Shown here: piece by piece, positions 11,130 to 23,800 of the stretch
Position numbering within the stretch: the first letter of the stretch is position 1
Layout: each line of letters opens with the position of its first letter
Origin: Girardinichthys multiradiatus
Lineage: Eukaryota > Chordata > Actinopteri > Cyprinodontiformes > Goodeidae
NCBI RefSeq assembly: GCF_021462225.1
Contig: NC_061797.1
Span: forward strand, 23,335,093 to 23,399,092
Length of the DNA stretch: 64,000 nt
Reading direction: 5' to 3'
Translations under genes and position numbers: made by a program
The notes under the pieces: generated by a model
Databases searched by the model: none
What the model was told of the DNA's origin: nothing
What the model saw: only the letters and a program-made list of their open reading frames with translations

Positions 11130-12078
11130 TTCTCCAACAGTCTTGAAGGAGTTCCCAGAGATGCTTAGCACTTGTTGGCCCTTTTGCCTTCACTCTGCGG
11201 TCCAGCTCACCCCAAACCATCTCGATTGGGTTCAGGTCCGGTGACTGTGGAGGCCAGGTCATCTGGCGCAGCACCCCATCACTCTCCTTCTTGGTCAAAT
11301 AGCCCTTACACAGCCTGGAGGTGTGTTTGGGGTCATTGTCCTGTTGAAAAATAAATGATGGTCCAACTAAACGCAAACCGGATGGAATAGCATGCCGCTG
11401 CAAGATGCTGTGGTAGCCATGCTGGTTCAGTATGCCTTCAATTTTGAATAAATCCCCAACAGCGTCACCACCAAAGCTCCCCCACACCATCACACCTCCT
11501 CCTCCATGCTTCACGGTGGGAACCAGGCATGTAGAGTCCATCCGTTCACCTCTTCTGCGCTGCACAAAGACACGGTGGTTGGAACCAAAGATCTCAAACT
11601 TGGACTCATCAGACCAAAGCACAGATTTCCACTGGTCTAATGTCCATTCCTTGTGTTCTTTAGCCCAAACAAGTCTCTTCTGCTTGTTGCCTGTCCTCAG
11701 CAGTGGTTTCCTAGCAGCTATTTTACCATGAAGGCCTGATTCACACAGTTTTCTCTTAACAGTTGTTCTAGAGATGTGTCTGCTGCTAGAGCTCTGTGTG
11801 GCATTGACCTGTTCTCTAATCTGAGCTGCTGTTAACCTGCGATTTCTGAGGCTGGTGACTCGGATGAACTTATCGTCCGCAGCAGAGGTGACTCTTGGTC
11901 TTCCTTTCCTGGGGCGGTCCTCATGTGAGCCAGTTTCTTTGTAGCGCTTGATGGTTTTTGCGACTGCACTTGGGGACACTTTCAAAGATTTCCCAATTGT
12001 TGGGACTGACTGACCTTCATTTCTTAAAGTAATGATGGCCACTCGTTTTTCTTAACTTAGACGCTTTTTTCTTGCCAT
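11026..12078 (-). pseudogene. DD38E Tc1-like transposase with a premature stop at codon 9
   Basis: The expected start is the ATG at 12076-12078 (MARKKRLS, then TAA at 12052-12054). After that stop the frame is open for 338 residues to the natural TAA at 11026. An in-frame GTG opens the remainder at 12042, so the intact part lacks the first 12 codons. Numbered from 12042: helix-turn-helix 2-36 (PSAVAKTIKRY), GRPR-type linker (KGRPR, 46-50), catalytic D145 (LWSDESKFE), D235 (FQQDNDPKH), E274 (SPDLNPIEMVW). The D-E gap is 38 residues. The catalytic core looks complete, so the element was lost recently or the stop is bypassed by internal initiation; the first is simpler. Confidence 0.9.
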
Positions 12079-12220
12079 AATACAAATTCTAACAGTCTAT
12101 TCAGTAGGACTATCAGCTGTGTACTGTATCCACCTCCTGTACAACACAACTGATGGTCCCAACCCCATTTATAAGGCTTGAAATTATTAAACCTGACAGG
12201 GCACACCTGTGAAGTGTAAA

Positions 12221-12483
12221 CCATTTCAAGTGACTACCTCCTGAAGCTCATCAACAGAATGCCAAGAGTGTGTGGAGCAATAATCAAAGCAAAAGGTGGC
12301 TGCTTTGAAGAACCTAGAATATAGGACATATTTTCAGTTGTTTCACAATTTTTTGTTCAGTATATAATTCCACATGTGTTAATTCATGATTTTGATGTCT
12401 TCAGTGTGAAGCTACAATATTCATAGTCATGAAAATAAAGACAACTCTTTGAATGTGTGTCCAAACTTTTGGACTGTACTGTA
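12221..12483. repeat. Right inverted end of the DD38E element, with duplicated coding tail
   Basis: Read on the plus strand it encodes DYLLKLINRMPRV, then IIKAKGGCFEEPRI and a stop: a diverged copy of the transposase C-terminus found on the other strand at 11029-11120. It lies upstream of the real gene and in the opposite direction, so it is repeat sequence and not a second gene. Confidence 0.88.
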
Positions 12484-12485
12484 TA

Positions 12486-15003
12486 TTTGAAGCTTATAGT
12501 TATGTAGTCAAATGACTGAATTATTGCAAACTTTCTTGTGCATCTGATTGAATTAAATGGAAAATGTTCTGTGATCCCATCATCTAAGATAAATAAGTGA
12601 ACAAATAGTACTTACCTTCATTGTTGTGATGATAATTTTGTTTTGTTTGTATCACAAGGTAAATCTACAAAATATGAGGCACTTGATGATGTGACAAGTT
12701 GATGATCAATGTGAATGATAGTAACTGACAACAGTAATCCTTCAAGTACTAAATAAAGTGGTAAAAGTAAATTGTAAAGTAGTAGAAACTGTGTGATTAC
12801 AGGGCTTTTTGTATAAATTAATTATTTTGTGAAAAATTGATAAATAAATGTAAATGCAAGCAGAGAATACGTCAAAGCTAATCTTTAGAAAATAATATAC
12901 TGGATTCTACGCTGCTCTACAGTGGCGGACATATTTTACAATATTTTACCTGGTATAATTTTAACAGCAGCCTCAGTTAATTGGTTGCTCATGGCCACGT
13001 TGCTGGCTCATAGTTCTTTGGAAATTACCTTCTTGCTGCTATTCTATGTGTTCTTTGTTATGTCTGGTATTTTTCATTTGTTATTAGAAATGGGAACCTA
13101 GTCTGTCTTTGTGGCAGACTGCTATGAAACAAAATGTCTAAAGATAGAGCAAAGGCTGTCTTGATTCATTCGTTTGGTTTAGTGGCCTTTTTATAGTCCC
13201 AAAATGATGCGTAGGTCAGAGTTAAGTGACTTAATAAAAATAAATTATATACAAAGACTGAAAATCAGCTATGAATAAAGTCTGCCTCATAAAGTCTGTC
13301 TCACAAAATATAGGAAGAAGAGGGATGACTCAGGACTTTTAAGACCTTTCATTTAACACACTTCAGTTTTGTTTGACATATAGTGATGGGGAAATTCCTT
13401 ATTTTAATATTAAATTAAAAGTAAATTTTTCAATAATACTTTTTAGCCCTTTGGAAATTTTTCTACCTAATTTCCTTCTTGAGAACCTCTTAAATCACCT
13501 TTTAACATTTACCCAACATCACCTCATAAGGCTGAGCTATTTGTGATTTTATTGTTGGAATTTATCAGATATATGGTGACTGACTTTTGGATGATATTTG
13601 TCATAAATGCATTACAGCAAACATTCTGAAAAAAACTGAAACATCAGCCATGCCTGTTTCTGACAGTGAATGCTGATGCTTTAAGCTTGGAGATCTGTCA
13701 GTGGTCATAACGTGATTTCTTCCATCAGTGGAGTTGGACACGGGCCGCGCTGATTAAAAGAGGTTGGACAACCACAGAAACTTTATATTACAACTTTTTG
13801 CTTTTGAAAACTTAGATGTTACAAAGCCCAGCAATTTCTTATGTTGTGTAGAGCGGATCTGTTGCTTCCCCACCTGGTGCTGCCAGCTGTCAGTCAGCTG
13901 TATCTTGGTAAAATGACAGAAAACCCCCTAAACATTTTCTTGAGTGTCAATTTTACAGGTAGCCATGGTTTCTAACAAGCACTCACCACACAGATAGCCC
14001 GGCATTGAACCAAAGCGTGCAAAAAATCCACAAAACTTTGTGTGAGTGCGTGAGTAAAAAAAGAGAGTGATTACAGGCTTGTTGCTGAAGCGAATAACAG
14101 GTAACTATCCAACGTCAGTTTGTTAGGATTTACTTTATAAAGATCAAAATGACAAACAAGATTATCCAAAAATTCAGCACATTACATTAGATCTGCCACT
14201 AGGTTTAGCTGGTTTGAATTTTTTTGTTTGGTTTAGGTGTTCCACCACTTGTCTGTATGTATAAATGAAAAGGTCCGTTTGAGTTGCATATTAACAGTCT
14301 AGGTCAAATTAGGATTTCAGGCTGATCGATAAAATATCTAAAGCTGAAACTGATTAACATTATGTGAGAACATGAAATAGCTGACTCAGATATTAAACAG
14401 ATTCAGTGTCAAATCTCTCATCTGACTTCAATCACTCTCCTTATGAGTAAAAACTACACACACATAATAGAAGTATTATATTACAACTATTGTATGTAGT
14501 CTTATGGTTAAAATTAATTTCTGGTGTTTAAAATATTTGCTTTAATGACTTGAAACCAATGTGTTTTTGCTAAGGGTTATCATACCATCACAATCTCAAA
14601 TTGTCAGACTGTCCCCTGCCAAGTGTAGTCATCACTTTGACCCCATTAAACCCTAACATTAAACGAAGGACCATTGTGACAACAATGCTCAGAAGCAGCA
14701 GCTCTGTCACGAGTTCTTATTGGTACTAGGGCTGTGCGGATGAGAGAAGTGAGACGGGATATGAGCACACAGATGTGCCAAGCTCCTGGCTGAAACCAAC
14801 ACACAGATGGTCATCAGCAGAGAGGAAGTGAAAACCTGATGTGGCTTTCTCAGTATTTGGGCGTAGGGGGGGGACAGAGACGGAGAACTGATTTCTCTAA
14901 GAACCCTCAGAATATGCAGCGCATGAAATGTGGGTGGTTTTTGAATGTATTTTTACTCTTAACAATTGGAATTCCCCGCCTTTGGGTACATACACATGGT
15001 ATT
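12486..15003. other. Non-coding AT-rich stretch, no gene seen
   Basis: No family-like frame, RNA gene or classified repeat. A seven-G run occurs at about 14866-14872 just before Tc1 copy 2. Confidence 0.5.
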
Positions 15004-16617
15004 TACAGGTCCTTCTCAAAAAATTAGCATATTGTGATAAAGTTCATTATTTTCCATAATGTCATGATGAAAATTTAACATTCATATATTTTAGATTCAT
15101 TGCACACTAACTGAAATATTTCAGGTCTTTTATTGTCTTAATACGGATGATTTTGGCATACAGCTCATGAAAACCCAAAATTCCTATCTCACAAAATTAC
15201 CATATCATTAAAAGGGTCTCTAAACGAGCTATGAACCTAATCATCTGAATCAACGAGTTAATTCTAAACACCTGCAAAAGATTCCTGAGGCCTTTAAAAC
15301 TCCCAGCCTGGTTCATCACTCAAAACCCCAATCATGGGTAAGACTACCGACCTGACTGCTGTCCAGAAGGCCACTATTGACACCCTTAAGCAAGAGGGTA
15401 AGACACAGAAAGAAATTTCTGAACGAATAGGCTGTTCCCAGAGTGCTGTATCAAGGCACCTCAGTAGGAAGTCTGTGGGAAGGAAAAAGTGTGGCAGAAA
15501 ACGCTGCACAACGAGAAGAGGTGACCGGACCCTGAGGAAGATTGTGGAGAAGGGCCGATTCCAGACCTTGGGGGACCTGCGGAAGCAGTGGACTGAGTCT
15601 GGAGTAGAAACATCCAGAGCCACCGTGCACAGGCGTGTGCAGGAAATGGGCTACAGGTGCCGCATTCCCCAGGTCAAGCCACTTTTGAACCAGAAACAGC
15701 GGCAGAAGCGCCTGACCTGGGCTACAGAGAAGCAGCACTGGACTGTTGCTCAGTGGTCCAAAGTACTTTTTTCGGATGAAAGCAAATTCTGCTTGTCATT
15801 CGGAAATCAAGGTTCCAGAGTCTGGAGGAAGACTGGGGAGAAGGAAATGCCAAAATGCCAGAAGTCCAGTGTCAAGTACCCACAGTCAGTGATGGTCTGG
15901 GGTGCCGTGTCAGCTGCTGGTGTTGGTCCACTGTGTTTTATCAAGGGCAGGGTCAATGCAGCTAGCTATCAGGAGATTTTGGAGCACTTCATGCTTCCAT
16001 CTGCTGAAAAGCTTTATGGAGATGAAGATTTCATTTTTCAGCACGACCTGGCACCTGCTCACAATGCCAAAACCACTGGTAAATGGTTTACTGACCATGG
16101 TATCACTGTGCTCAATTGGCCTGCCAACTCTCCTGACCTGAACCCCATAGAGAATCTGTGGGATATTGTGAAGAGAACGTTGAGAGACTCAAGACCCAAC
16201 ACTCTGGATGAGCTAAAGGCCGCTATCGAAGCATCCTGGGCCTCCATAAGACCTCAGCAGTGCCACAGGCTGATTGCCTCCATGCCACGCCGCATTGAAG
16301 CAGTCATTTCTGCAAAAGGATTCCCGACCAAGTATTGAGTGCATAACTGTACATGATTATTTGAAGGTTGACGTTTTTTGTATTAAAAACACTTTTCTTT
16401 TATTGGTCGGATGAACTATGCTAATTTTGTGAGATAGGAATTTTGGGTTTTCATGAGCTGTATGCCAAAATCATCCGTATTAAGACAATAAAAGACCTGA
16501 AATATTTCAGTTAGTGTGCAATGAATCTAAAATATATGAATATTACATTTTCATCATTACATTATAGAAAATAATGAACTTTATCACAATATGCTAATTT
16601 TTTGAGAAGGACCTGTA
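15004..16617 (+). mobile_element. Tc1-like DNA transposon, copy 2 (full length)
   Basis: Same family as 1632-3237. The body 15006-16615 is flanked by TA at both sides. The left end is complete, including the 7 bp missing from copy 1; its inner unit has ACCATAT where the others have AGCATAT. The right end matches that of copy 1 throughout by eye. Gene and non-coding arms align base for base with copy 1 apart from about two dozen substitutions. Confidence 0.96.
15334..16338 (+). CDS. Tc1-family transposase, DD34E, apparently intact
   Basis: 334 residues, same start and stop as the copy at 1954. Catalytic D148, D238 and E273 and the helix-turn-helix are all present. Differences private to this copy include T5, R45, L154, G157, Q159, S161 and N244; it has R at 75 and 126, like copy 3. 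Several of these cluster at 154-161, just after the first catalytic Asp (SDESKFCLSFGNQGSRVW), a surface stretch in related transposases, so their effect is unclear. No stop or frameshift. Together with the gene at 1954 it is one of two possible enzyme sources for this family here. Confidence 0.95.
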   Translation: MGKTTDLTAVQKATIDTLKQEGKTQKEISERIGCSQSAVSRHLSRKSVGRKKCGRKRCTTRRGDRTLRKIVEKGRFQTLGDLRKQWTESGVETSRATVHRRVQEMGYRCRIPQVKPLLNQKQRQKRLTWATEKQHWTVAQWSKVLFSDESKFCLSFGNQGSRVWRKTGEKEMPKCQKSSVKYPQSVMVWGAVSAAGVGPLCFIKGRVNAASYQEILEHFMLPSAEKLYGDEDFIFQHDLAPAHNAKTTGKWFTDHGITVLNWPANSPDLNPIENLWDIVKRTLRDSRPNTLDELKAAIEASWASIRPQQCHRLIASMPRRIEAVISAKGFPTKY

Positions 16618-19600
16618 TAGGTTTAAACAAAATGAATATAAATATGATTATGAATTTGGACCGCAGATCATATTTCACTTCTTTTTTTAAGTTGAATTGC
16701 TTGATACACGGGCGTGAAAAGTCATCAATTTATATAGCACTTTAAGGGCAACAGAAATAGCTTTACATATGATTAAGACATAATGGAAAACAAACAACAA
16801 CCAAACAACGAGACAAACAAATAAGAAACAATGAGATAAACCAGGCTAAACATAGAAAATAAAATACAAAAGTATAAAAATCTGCAGTTGTCAGAGGTAA
16901 GGTTGGTTTGAAGGACTGAGGAAACATAGTTGTGTTAATGATGATGATGAAGAAACACTGAAGGTAGACATAGACATTATCAGAAACAGATTATAAAATC
17001 TAAAAAAAGAATGTTAAAACTAAGATCACAAATAATAAAAATAGTTCTAATAATGTTTAATAATAGAAAGAACAAAGTGTAGAGTAATCAAAGTCCAACC
17101 AAGGAGAGAACATAATTTTTGAGTAAAAGCAACAGATCTATAAATGAGGTGACAAATAATGTATTTATCCCCCTACTTCCACTTATAACCAACACCTTAG
17201 AAGCAGAATGTTACTTTTCCAGTAGCATCTAATTCCTTCTACAACTCTAAATATCTCTTAATGCAGAAAGGCATTATCTATGTTGCATTATGAGCAAGGT
17301 TTTTACCCATACTGGAGGTCAGTTACAGAGCAAAATGTTGTTAAAGTCTAACAGTAACACAGTTTTTATCAAATTTATAAAAAGAAAAACATTTCTGAAG
17401 ATTTTTTGCTGCATGTTTTAACTTTTTTGCCTTTTGATGTACACCTGAAAATGTTTTTACACAAACCACATTTTTTGCTGTACCTGTTAGAAAAGCCTTT
17501 TGCTCCCTTGCTGCTCCTCCCCTCGCCTCCCCTCAGATGTTGGCAAGTATAAAATGAGTTTTTGGGGAGGGAGAGATAATAATTCCCTCCATAATCACCA
17601 GAGACCAGCTCTGGTTCTGGCAGGTGCTATCACAGCAGCGACCCAGTTGTGCCTTCTCCCTCGAGATAAGGTCAGGGGGGATGATGGGAGAGAGGATGTT
17701 TGGAGAGAGCAACAAGGAAGGAGAAGAAGAACGGGGCAGAGGGGGGCAAAAACGTGAGTTACAGGAGAGCAACTAGCCTCGCCTTATCTCCCCCCAGCGG
17801 CTGCTGCTACTGGCTTCCAGATGCAGCAGGCCAGAGCAGCCGTGTCAGAGAGATCCCTCTATCAGCGACACACAGGCACCCCTCACCAAATACAAACCCA
17901 GCAGGAGGACACACCAGCACTTCATTACTGCTTTAAACCTCCAATCAGCATGCAGGAGAGAAGCAAAATAATCTGCAAGTTAGCTGGTGGGTCATAAGTC
18001 CTGCAAAATGCATTCAAATCAGTCATTCCTGTTTCCTGGCTAGGTTATTAATTGTTGTGCATTAATTCTCAACACTGACCAAGTAGGTTTCACTCCTTCA
18101 TGAATGTAAACACACAAGTTAGTCGAGCTCAAAGCAAGTTTGAGAAAGTAGAGCATGAGAAAGTCAGTAGTTGGGACGGCTGGCGTCTGGTGGCGATAAG
18201 CAGGCATATGGTGGAGCGTCTTGCCTGCCTGTGAGACACCTGGCCACCACTAACTGGCTGAACTTTTCAACTGTGCAGCCGTTACTAAACAGTAGCTGTT
18301 TAAGCCAACACATGCAAGCAGTGTTGTACAACATTTCAAGAGAAAGTTCCCCTGAAACAACTTGAATATCTCAACTATTATAGAACAGCTTGAAATGAAA
18401 GCTAAAATCTTCAGTTCTTCAATGTATATATTCAGCTTGCAAGAAGAGTTCATGAGGTGACTTTTTGTACCTTTTATAGTCACGCCTCTCATGGTGAAGA
18501 GTTAGTGGGAATTTGTTTTGATTTTTCTTTGTCTTCCAAAGACAGATCCGAGGACAATCAAGAGCCCACACAAAGACTAAGGAAAGACAAAGTCTCCTTC
18601 CATCAGTAGAAATGCCACTAACAAGCAAATACGTCAGCGGAGGCTCGTTCACGTTTTTCCTCTTTGTGGTGTTTTTAGAATACACACCTGTTTGGCACAG
18701 ACAGCGTCAGAGAAAACCTACAGATCTTAACAGAACTCTATAAGTTAAACCGTCCCCATCTGTCACAGTCAAGCTTCACACAGATGCAGGCTGAGCGCCT
18801 CCTCGTTCTTATCCTTCTAACAGCAGCCTTGGCTCTCATTCAAGAACTGTCAAAGCACACCTGCTAAATTAAGCCGAGCCTCATACTCACATAGGCATGA
18901 AGCTCTCGAATATACTTTGTTTGTGCACATATTGGATACAAGAAAAAATTTTTACACATCCAAATGTTGATATATGCAAACTCATATGGACTTTGTAGAG
19001 CTATATATGGTTTTGTTGCTCATATACTTTTAAAACTAGATATTTACATGCTCTAAATACAGTTATGTGGTTATATGTCCTGCATACCAGAAAGAGAAGA
19101 TGTGCATTTGTTCATATAATAAGCAAGCATGGGAATGACCAGTCATCATAGGTTACGTATCCCGACATCGGTATTTTTATGAGCTGAAAGGCTACTCAGC
19201 AAGGAAGGATCCATTACTTTCAAAAGCAATATAAAAGGCAGAATTACAATTTGCAAATGTACTAAGACACGAAAACCTTAGGTTTATAATCTATTTTTGC
19301 AAATATGAATAATTTTTGTATTCTTAACTGAACTAAAACATGATGATTTTAGTCTGATTTAATGTCAGTCAGTGAGAAAAAAAGTCTTGTGTCATTTTAT
19401 ACAATGTACTGTATGTAAACATTTGGTTTCAACTGCAATTTTTGTCTTTTTGTGTAAGTTATCTTTCTTTCTCCTGCAAACTGACCACTTACATCATTGT
19501 TTCACCCTTTTTGCCCTGAACTCCTACATGTTGATACAGACCTCTGTTGACCCCCATGCACCCGCTGCCTCTGGTCTCTTGTGTTTCTTGGCATGCACAG

Positions 19601-20780
19601 CCGCTGAGCTGCTCTAAATAGGTGCTACTGTGAATTGGAGACAGATGGAAACGAAGGTTCCCTACAGAGTGGTTCCCCTGCAGCTGTGCTGTGAGCTCGG
19701 TGCCAGGGAGTGACAGCTCAGCAAGGGGCGCCAAGAGAAAAAGAAGACTGCAGTATTGGTGTCTCAACCTCTTCCCCCACTATGTACATCCGCTTGATGG
19801 TTGAGCAAAGGTGCAATGACCCTCGGGTGTTAGCTCCAATAAAAGCCTCCAGGAATGCAAAAGAATAGATTAAAGTGAGGAGACAAGTGATAGACGGCTG
19901 TAATGCAACACATTTCCCCAGCTGTAAGGCAACCAAACAGACACACCAACACATGCCTGAAGGCTATTAGCCTGCTGATTACCAACAAATGATAATTAAA
20001 TGGGAAATGAGGTGTGATATACACCATTGAAGACATCAGGAGTTTCCAATGGTGACTGTAACACTTGCATCAGTATTAGTAGTAGAAGTTGTCATTGTGG
20101 TAGTTTACTAAAAATGTTTGCCTCGTCTACAAAACTCAGCTTCACTCACAATTTGAAAACAGTTTGAGACTTTTGATTGTGTGTCTCAAAGTAAATCATT
20201 GACCATTGTTTTAGCTGCCTTGTGGGAATGAAATGATTTGGCAGTAGCAAGATGGCCTGTCTAGTTTGTAAATATCAGAAACAAAATTAATCTTATTTTC
20301 AATGTGGAGATATTTAGATTTAACCATTTGTGCAAATATATGAACCCCAATAGTGTGGATGTAATAAATTGTGCTTTGGAGTTGGAGTTATGGCAAGTGA
20401 AGTCAATTCCATGGTCCCAGGTTTACACTGCTGATAAGCCAAATTGTTAAATCAGCCTGCCTGATAGAAGGTAGATCTTCTTTTTGCCAATACAGCTTTA
20501 ACTCATTGAGAGCATTGGCACATTAACTCAGAGATTACCACTGCTATGAGATTTGTATGAATGCTACTAAAATGTAGCACCATTGATATTATAATGCAAC
20601 TTGATTTAATGCCATGCTATGCAGACACTCTGCACTTTTAAAATATTCACTCAAGGTAGTGAAGTGGTACCTATTTTTTAAATTTCAGCCCAAGGTAGTC
20701 AAGCAACATCCTAGCAAAAGATAATAAAAAAATAAGATGGGGACGTTGCAGCAAACAGTAACGTACTCTGCACCTAAGCA
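16618..20780. other. Non-coding stretch, no gene seen
   Basis: 16717-16800 has a fragment (TTTATATAGCACTTTAAGG, then GCTTTACAT) like a common fish interspersed repeat. 17500-17960 is a GC-richer, repeat-free block with AGATAAG (17664-17670) and CCTTATCTCC (17782-17791), a possible conserved non-coding element. Nothing else is recognisable. Confidence 0.45.
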
Positions 20781-20789
20781 GTAGCTCGC

Positions 20790-20870
20790 TGTGGATTTTA
20801 CACCCTCTCCCCCAGTATACACACGGTATATAAAACGGGGGCTCTGTGTAAGCAACAGCTATGCTTTACA
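20790..20870 (+). promoter_or_regulatory. Candidate TATA-box promoter
   Basis: A CACCCTCTCCCCC element (about 20802-20814) precedes GGTATATAAAACGGGG (about 20826-20841). A start site would be expected near 20855-20862, inside GTAAGCAACAGC. The box is close to ideal, but the frames that follow are short (first ATG stops after 8 codons) and no gene is recognised downstream. It could belong to an unrecognised repeat. Confidence 0.3.
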
Positions 20871-23800
20871 GCAATGAAAGAACTTGATGTTGCATAAAAT
20901 ATGCTTAATTTCTTTATGTTTAGAATGTCTGATAAATGTTTTGACAAAGCTTTTAATAGTGTGGGCATCTTTGAGTACCAGGTTTAGAGTGCAGGATTCC
21001 TATCCTTGACTTTACTTTTTGCTTTTACAATGCATGTCTTCAGTCTCAATCTAAAGTGGTGACATTTTGCAAGCTTCAATAAAGAGATTTAAATATATTG
21101 AAGTCAACATAGTCAGATCTATGTGAAAGCATCATGTGGCAAAGGAGATGGAAAGACTTTGGCCAAGGTCTGTGTCTTTGCAAGGACAAAAGAGAGAGCG
21201 AGGCCTTCAGAATTTACCTGCAGCTAATTAGCCTTATCTAGCTGTTTGACATATTGTGTTCTGGGTCATGTATATTTCATGAGCTGAGGCTTCTTGCAAA
21301 GGTCATTGTGGAATTTTCAAATGAAAAGACACCTGCTTTGTTCACCACCTATAATTGTTTGAATTATCAGCACTGTGCGTACATTTTGACTGTCTGTTGG
21401 TGAAAAGAAATTCAGCCCAGCCGTTCTTGCCAATTACATTTTAGAGAAAATAACAGGTAATCTCATACAGGTGGAATCATCTTACAATGCTTGAATGTTG
21501 TTGGATTTGTACAATACTTTGTGCCATTTTTCTGAGAAGAGGTTTGGGTTTTCCTGCTCATTAGGGCTGTGTTTTACACACAGACACGGGTCCAGAGACA
21601 ACTTCTGTTTGAGCTGCTTTGCATAAACCAATCCAATCTAACTGGGCTTGTGAGAAAAAAATCTATTCGATTTTCTGTAATTGGTCTGACAGCGCACTCC
21701 AAAGCAGAACAGTGATCAATATTAAAGATGAAAAATGAAGCCAAAGGCCATCTCACTCCATTGATTTGCAGCCAGAAGATGAGGAATCGAGATCTTGCCA
21801 CATAGGGATATGAGCCATTGAGCTCTGTGATGCTGTTATTGTCTCAGTACTGAAATAAATATTCAGCATCTAAGCATGGCCACAGCCAATTAAGGTTTGA
21901 TGATCTGGAAACCTGCATAGGTCAAACAATATTTGCAAATAATCTTTTTTGTGTGTTTCTTATTTACATACATTCATATTTCACAGTATTGAAAACAATG
22001 ATTGAAGATCACCAGAGACAGAGGATTTGCCGTAGAAGCAGCATTGCCACCAGTTTGATAGGAATTGCATTGAAAGTGTTCTGGTGACCTTCATGTGCTG
22101 TATGGACTGACTATCAGATGCTTCTGCCACTGCCAGGTGACACTCATGACCCCACTACTTATGCCCTCTGACACCTGTTCTAGACAAGCCATCTCCTTTG
22201 AAGCCAAATCAGGTACAAAGTGATTTTTTGTTTGCATGTGTGCTAAAGAACGCAGCTATCTGACCGTTCCCTCTTGAAACACAACACATCTATAGTTTTT
22301 TGAAGCCTGAACAATTTCAGGATTAGTAAATATCCCCACACACATTTTTATACAATAAATATTTTATCCAGACATCCTAATTTTGACTATTTTTATTGTC
22401 CTCAGAAACACATGGTGTTTAACCACACAGTATTTGCACATGCAGATGATGTCATCTATAACTGTCACCCAGTGTTTTTTTTTATTTATTGTTAACTTTA
22501 TCTCCTTTATTCCACCACTGCGTAACGTGACTTAAATGTTGCTCGTGTCTCAAACATTTGGCTCCAAATACTGGCAGATGGACAGACAGACAGATGTGTA
22601 CTAATTAGCAGACAGATGGACTGACCAACTATCTAAAGACAGGCAGATGTTCAGATGGTTAAATGATAAAATGAAAATTCACTTTTTGGTAGCGAGGACA
22701 CTAAATGTACAAATAAGCACATCCTGTAATATCCCAGGGGGAGGAGGAGGTACACTAACATTAATAACTGTTTGACTCTAAATCCCTGCAGTAAGGTTAA
22801 ATTTATTTAAACAGAGACACAGCCGGTCTCTCTGGGTTTTATAAAATTATGTGCTTTATAGAAGTAGACCTAGTACTAAAAGTGAAACATCATTGGCTAA
22901 TTAGCAGGATTAAATCTCAGTGTGCAACAGGCAGGTGAATATGAAAGAACAAATATTTAATTAGTTTATTTAGGGAGAGTTGTTTTTTAGCCTATTTCCT
23001 GTATATTTACAGGAAATGTCAAAGGCCAGCTTGGTTTTCCAAGTAGCTTCACACCAATGCTGATTCAATATTGTTGTATCTGGTTTTCCAGATCTGGAAA
23101 ATGATGAAGACAAAAAATTGACTTTTTTCCAATGCTGCTTAATAATGCAATGGTTTTCACACAGATTGTTTTCATTTCATTTAACATGGCTTTGATTTGC
23201 CAAATCACACCTTGTATTTTAATATTTCTTGCATCAATACTCTAGTTTTTGACCCACACTCACTAAAACACATCTTACTACACTTTTGTTCTCCAAACAA
23301 CATAAAATTTAGGTTGAACCTATCATGTGGTTCTTAAACTTGTCTAAAACACTAAAGAAAGCAGTAAAACAGCTATTTTTAAAAATTAATTAAAGTACCA
23401 ATGGTCCCAAGCTTTTCCTTAAAGAATATGCATTTAGTCTTGGACAAACACAAACTAGAAGTAGATAATTAAGTGTTTATTTGGTTAAAAGTGTGCTTAT
23501 TTACCCATCTGAATGCACTAAAAGAACTGTATCTCTGAATTGCATGTCTGTGCCAGCTGCTGTAAAAAGTAAGCAGTATTAACCATTCGTTGCTGTTGTG
23601 ATGGTATCTGCTTTATAACTTCCTCATTAGATGTGCAAAAATGCCATACCAAGTCACTTTTTCATCATTTGATGTTTTTGCTTTTGTTTTATTATTTTTC
23701 TGCTCACTATTTTAAAGTGATGACAGACTCCCTGTTATTTTTACCCCAGTCTGAATCATTTTGCAGGTCACTTGTTGTTTGAAATGATATGCAGAAAGCT

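Larger units (their letters stand above)
10859..12485 (-). mobile_element. Tc1-like DD38E element (Intruder-like), minus strand
   Basis: The body 10861-12483 is flanked by TA (10859-10860 and 12484-12485). The tips read TACAGTACAGACC and, inverted, TACAGTACAGTCC. The inverted ends are unusually long, about 265 bp (10861-11129 and 12221-12483). The left end contains the last 30 or so codons of the transposase; the right end repeats those codons in inverse orientation and diverged. The spacing of the triad (38 residues) matches what has been described as the Intruder (DD38E) family in fishes and other animals; the family name is from recall, not a search. Confidence 0.92.

Noticed and set aside
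12221..12320. A second transposase gene end on the plus strand
   Set aside because: It is the inverted copy of the gene's 3' end within the long terminal repeat, not an independent gene.
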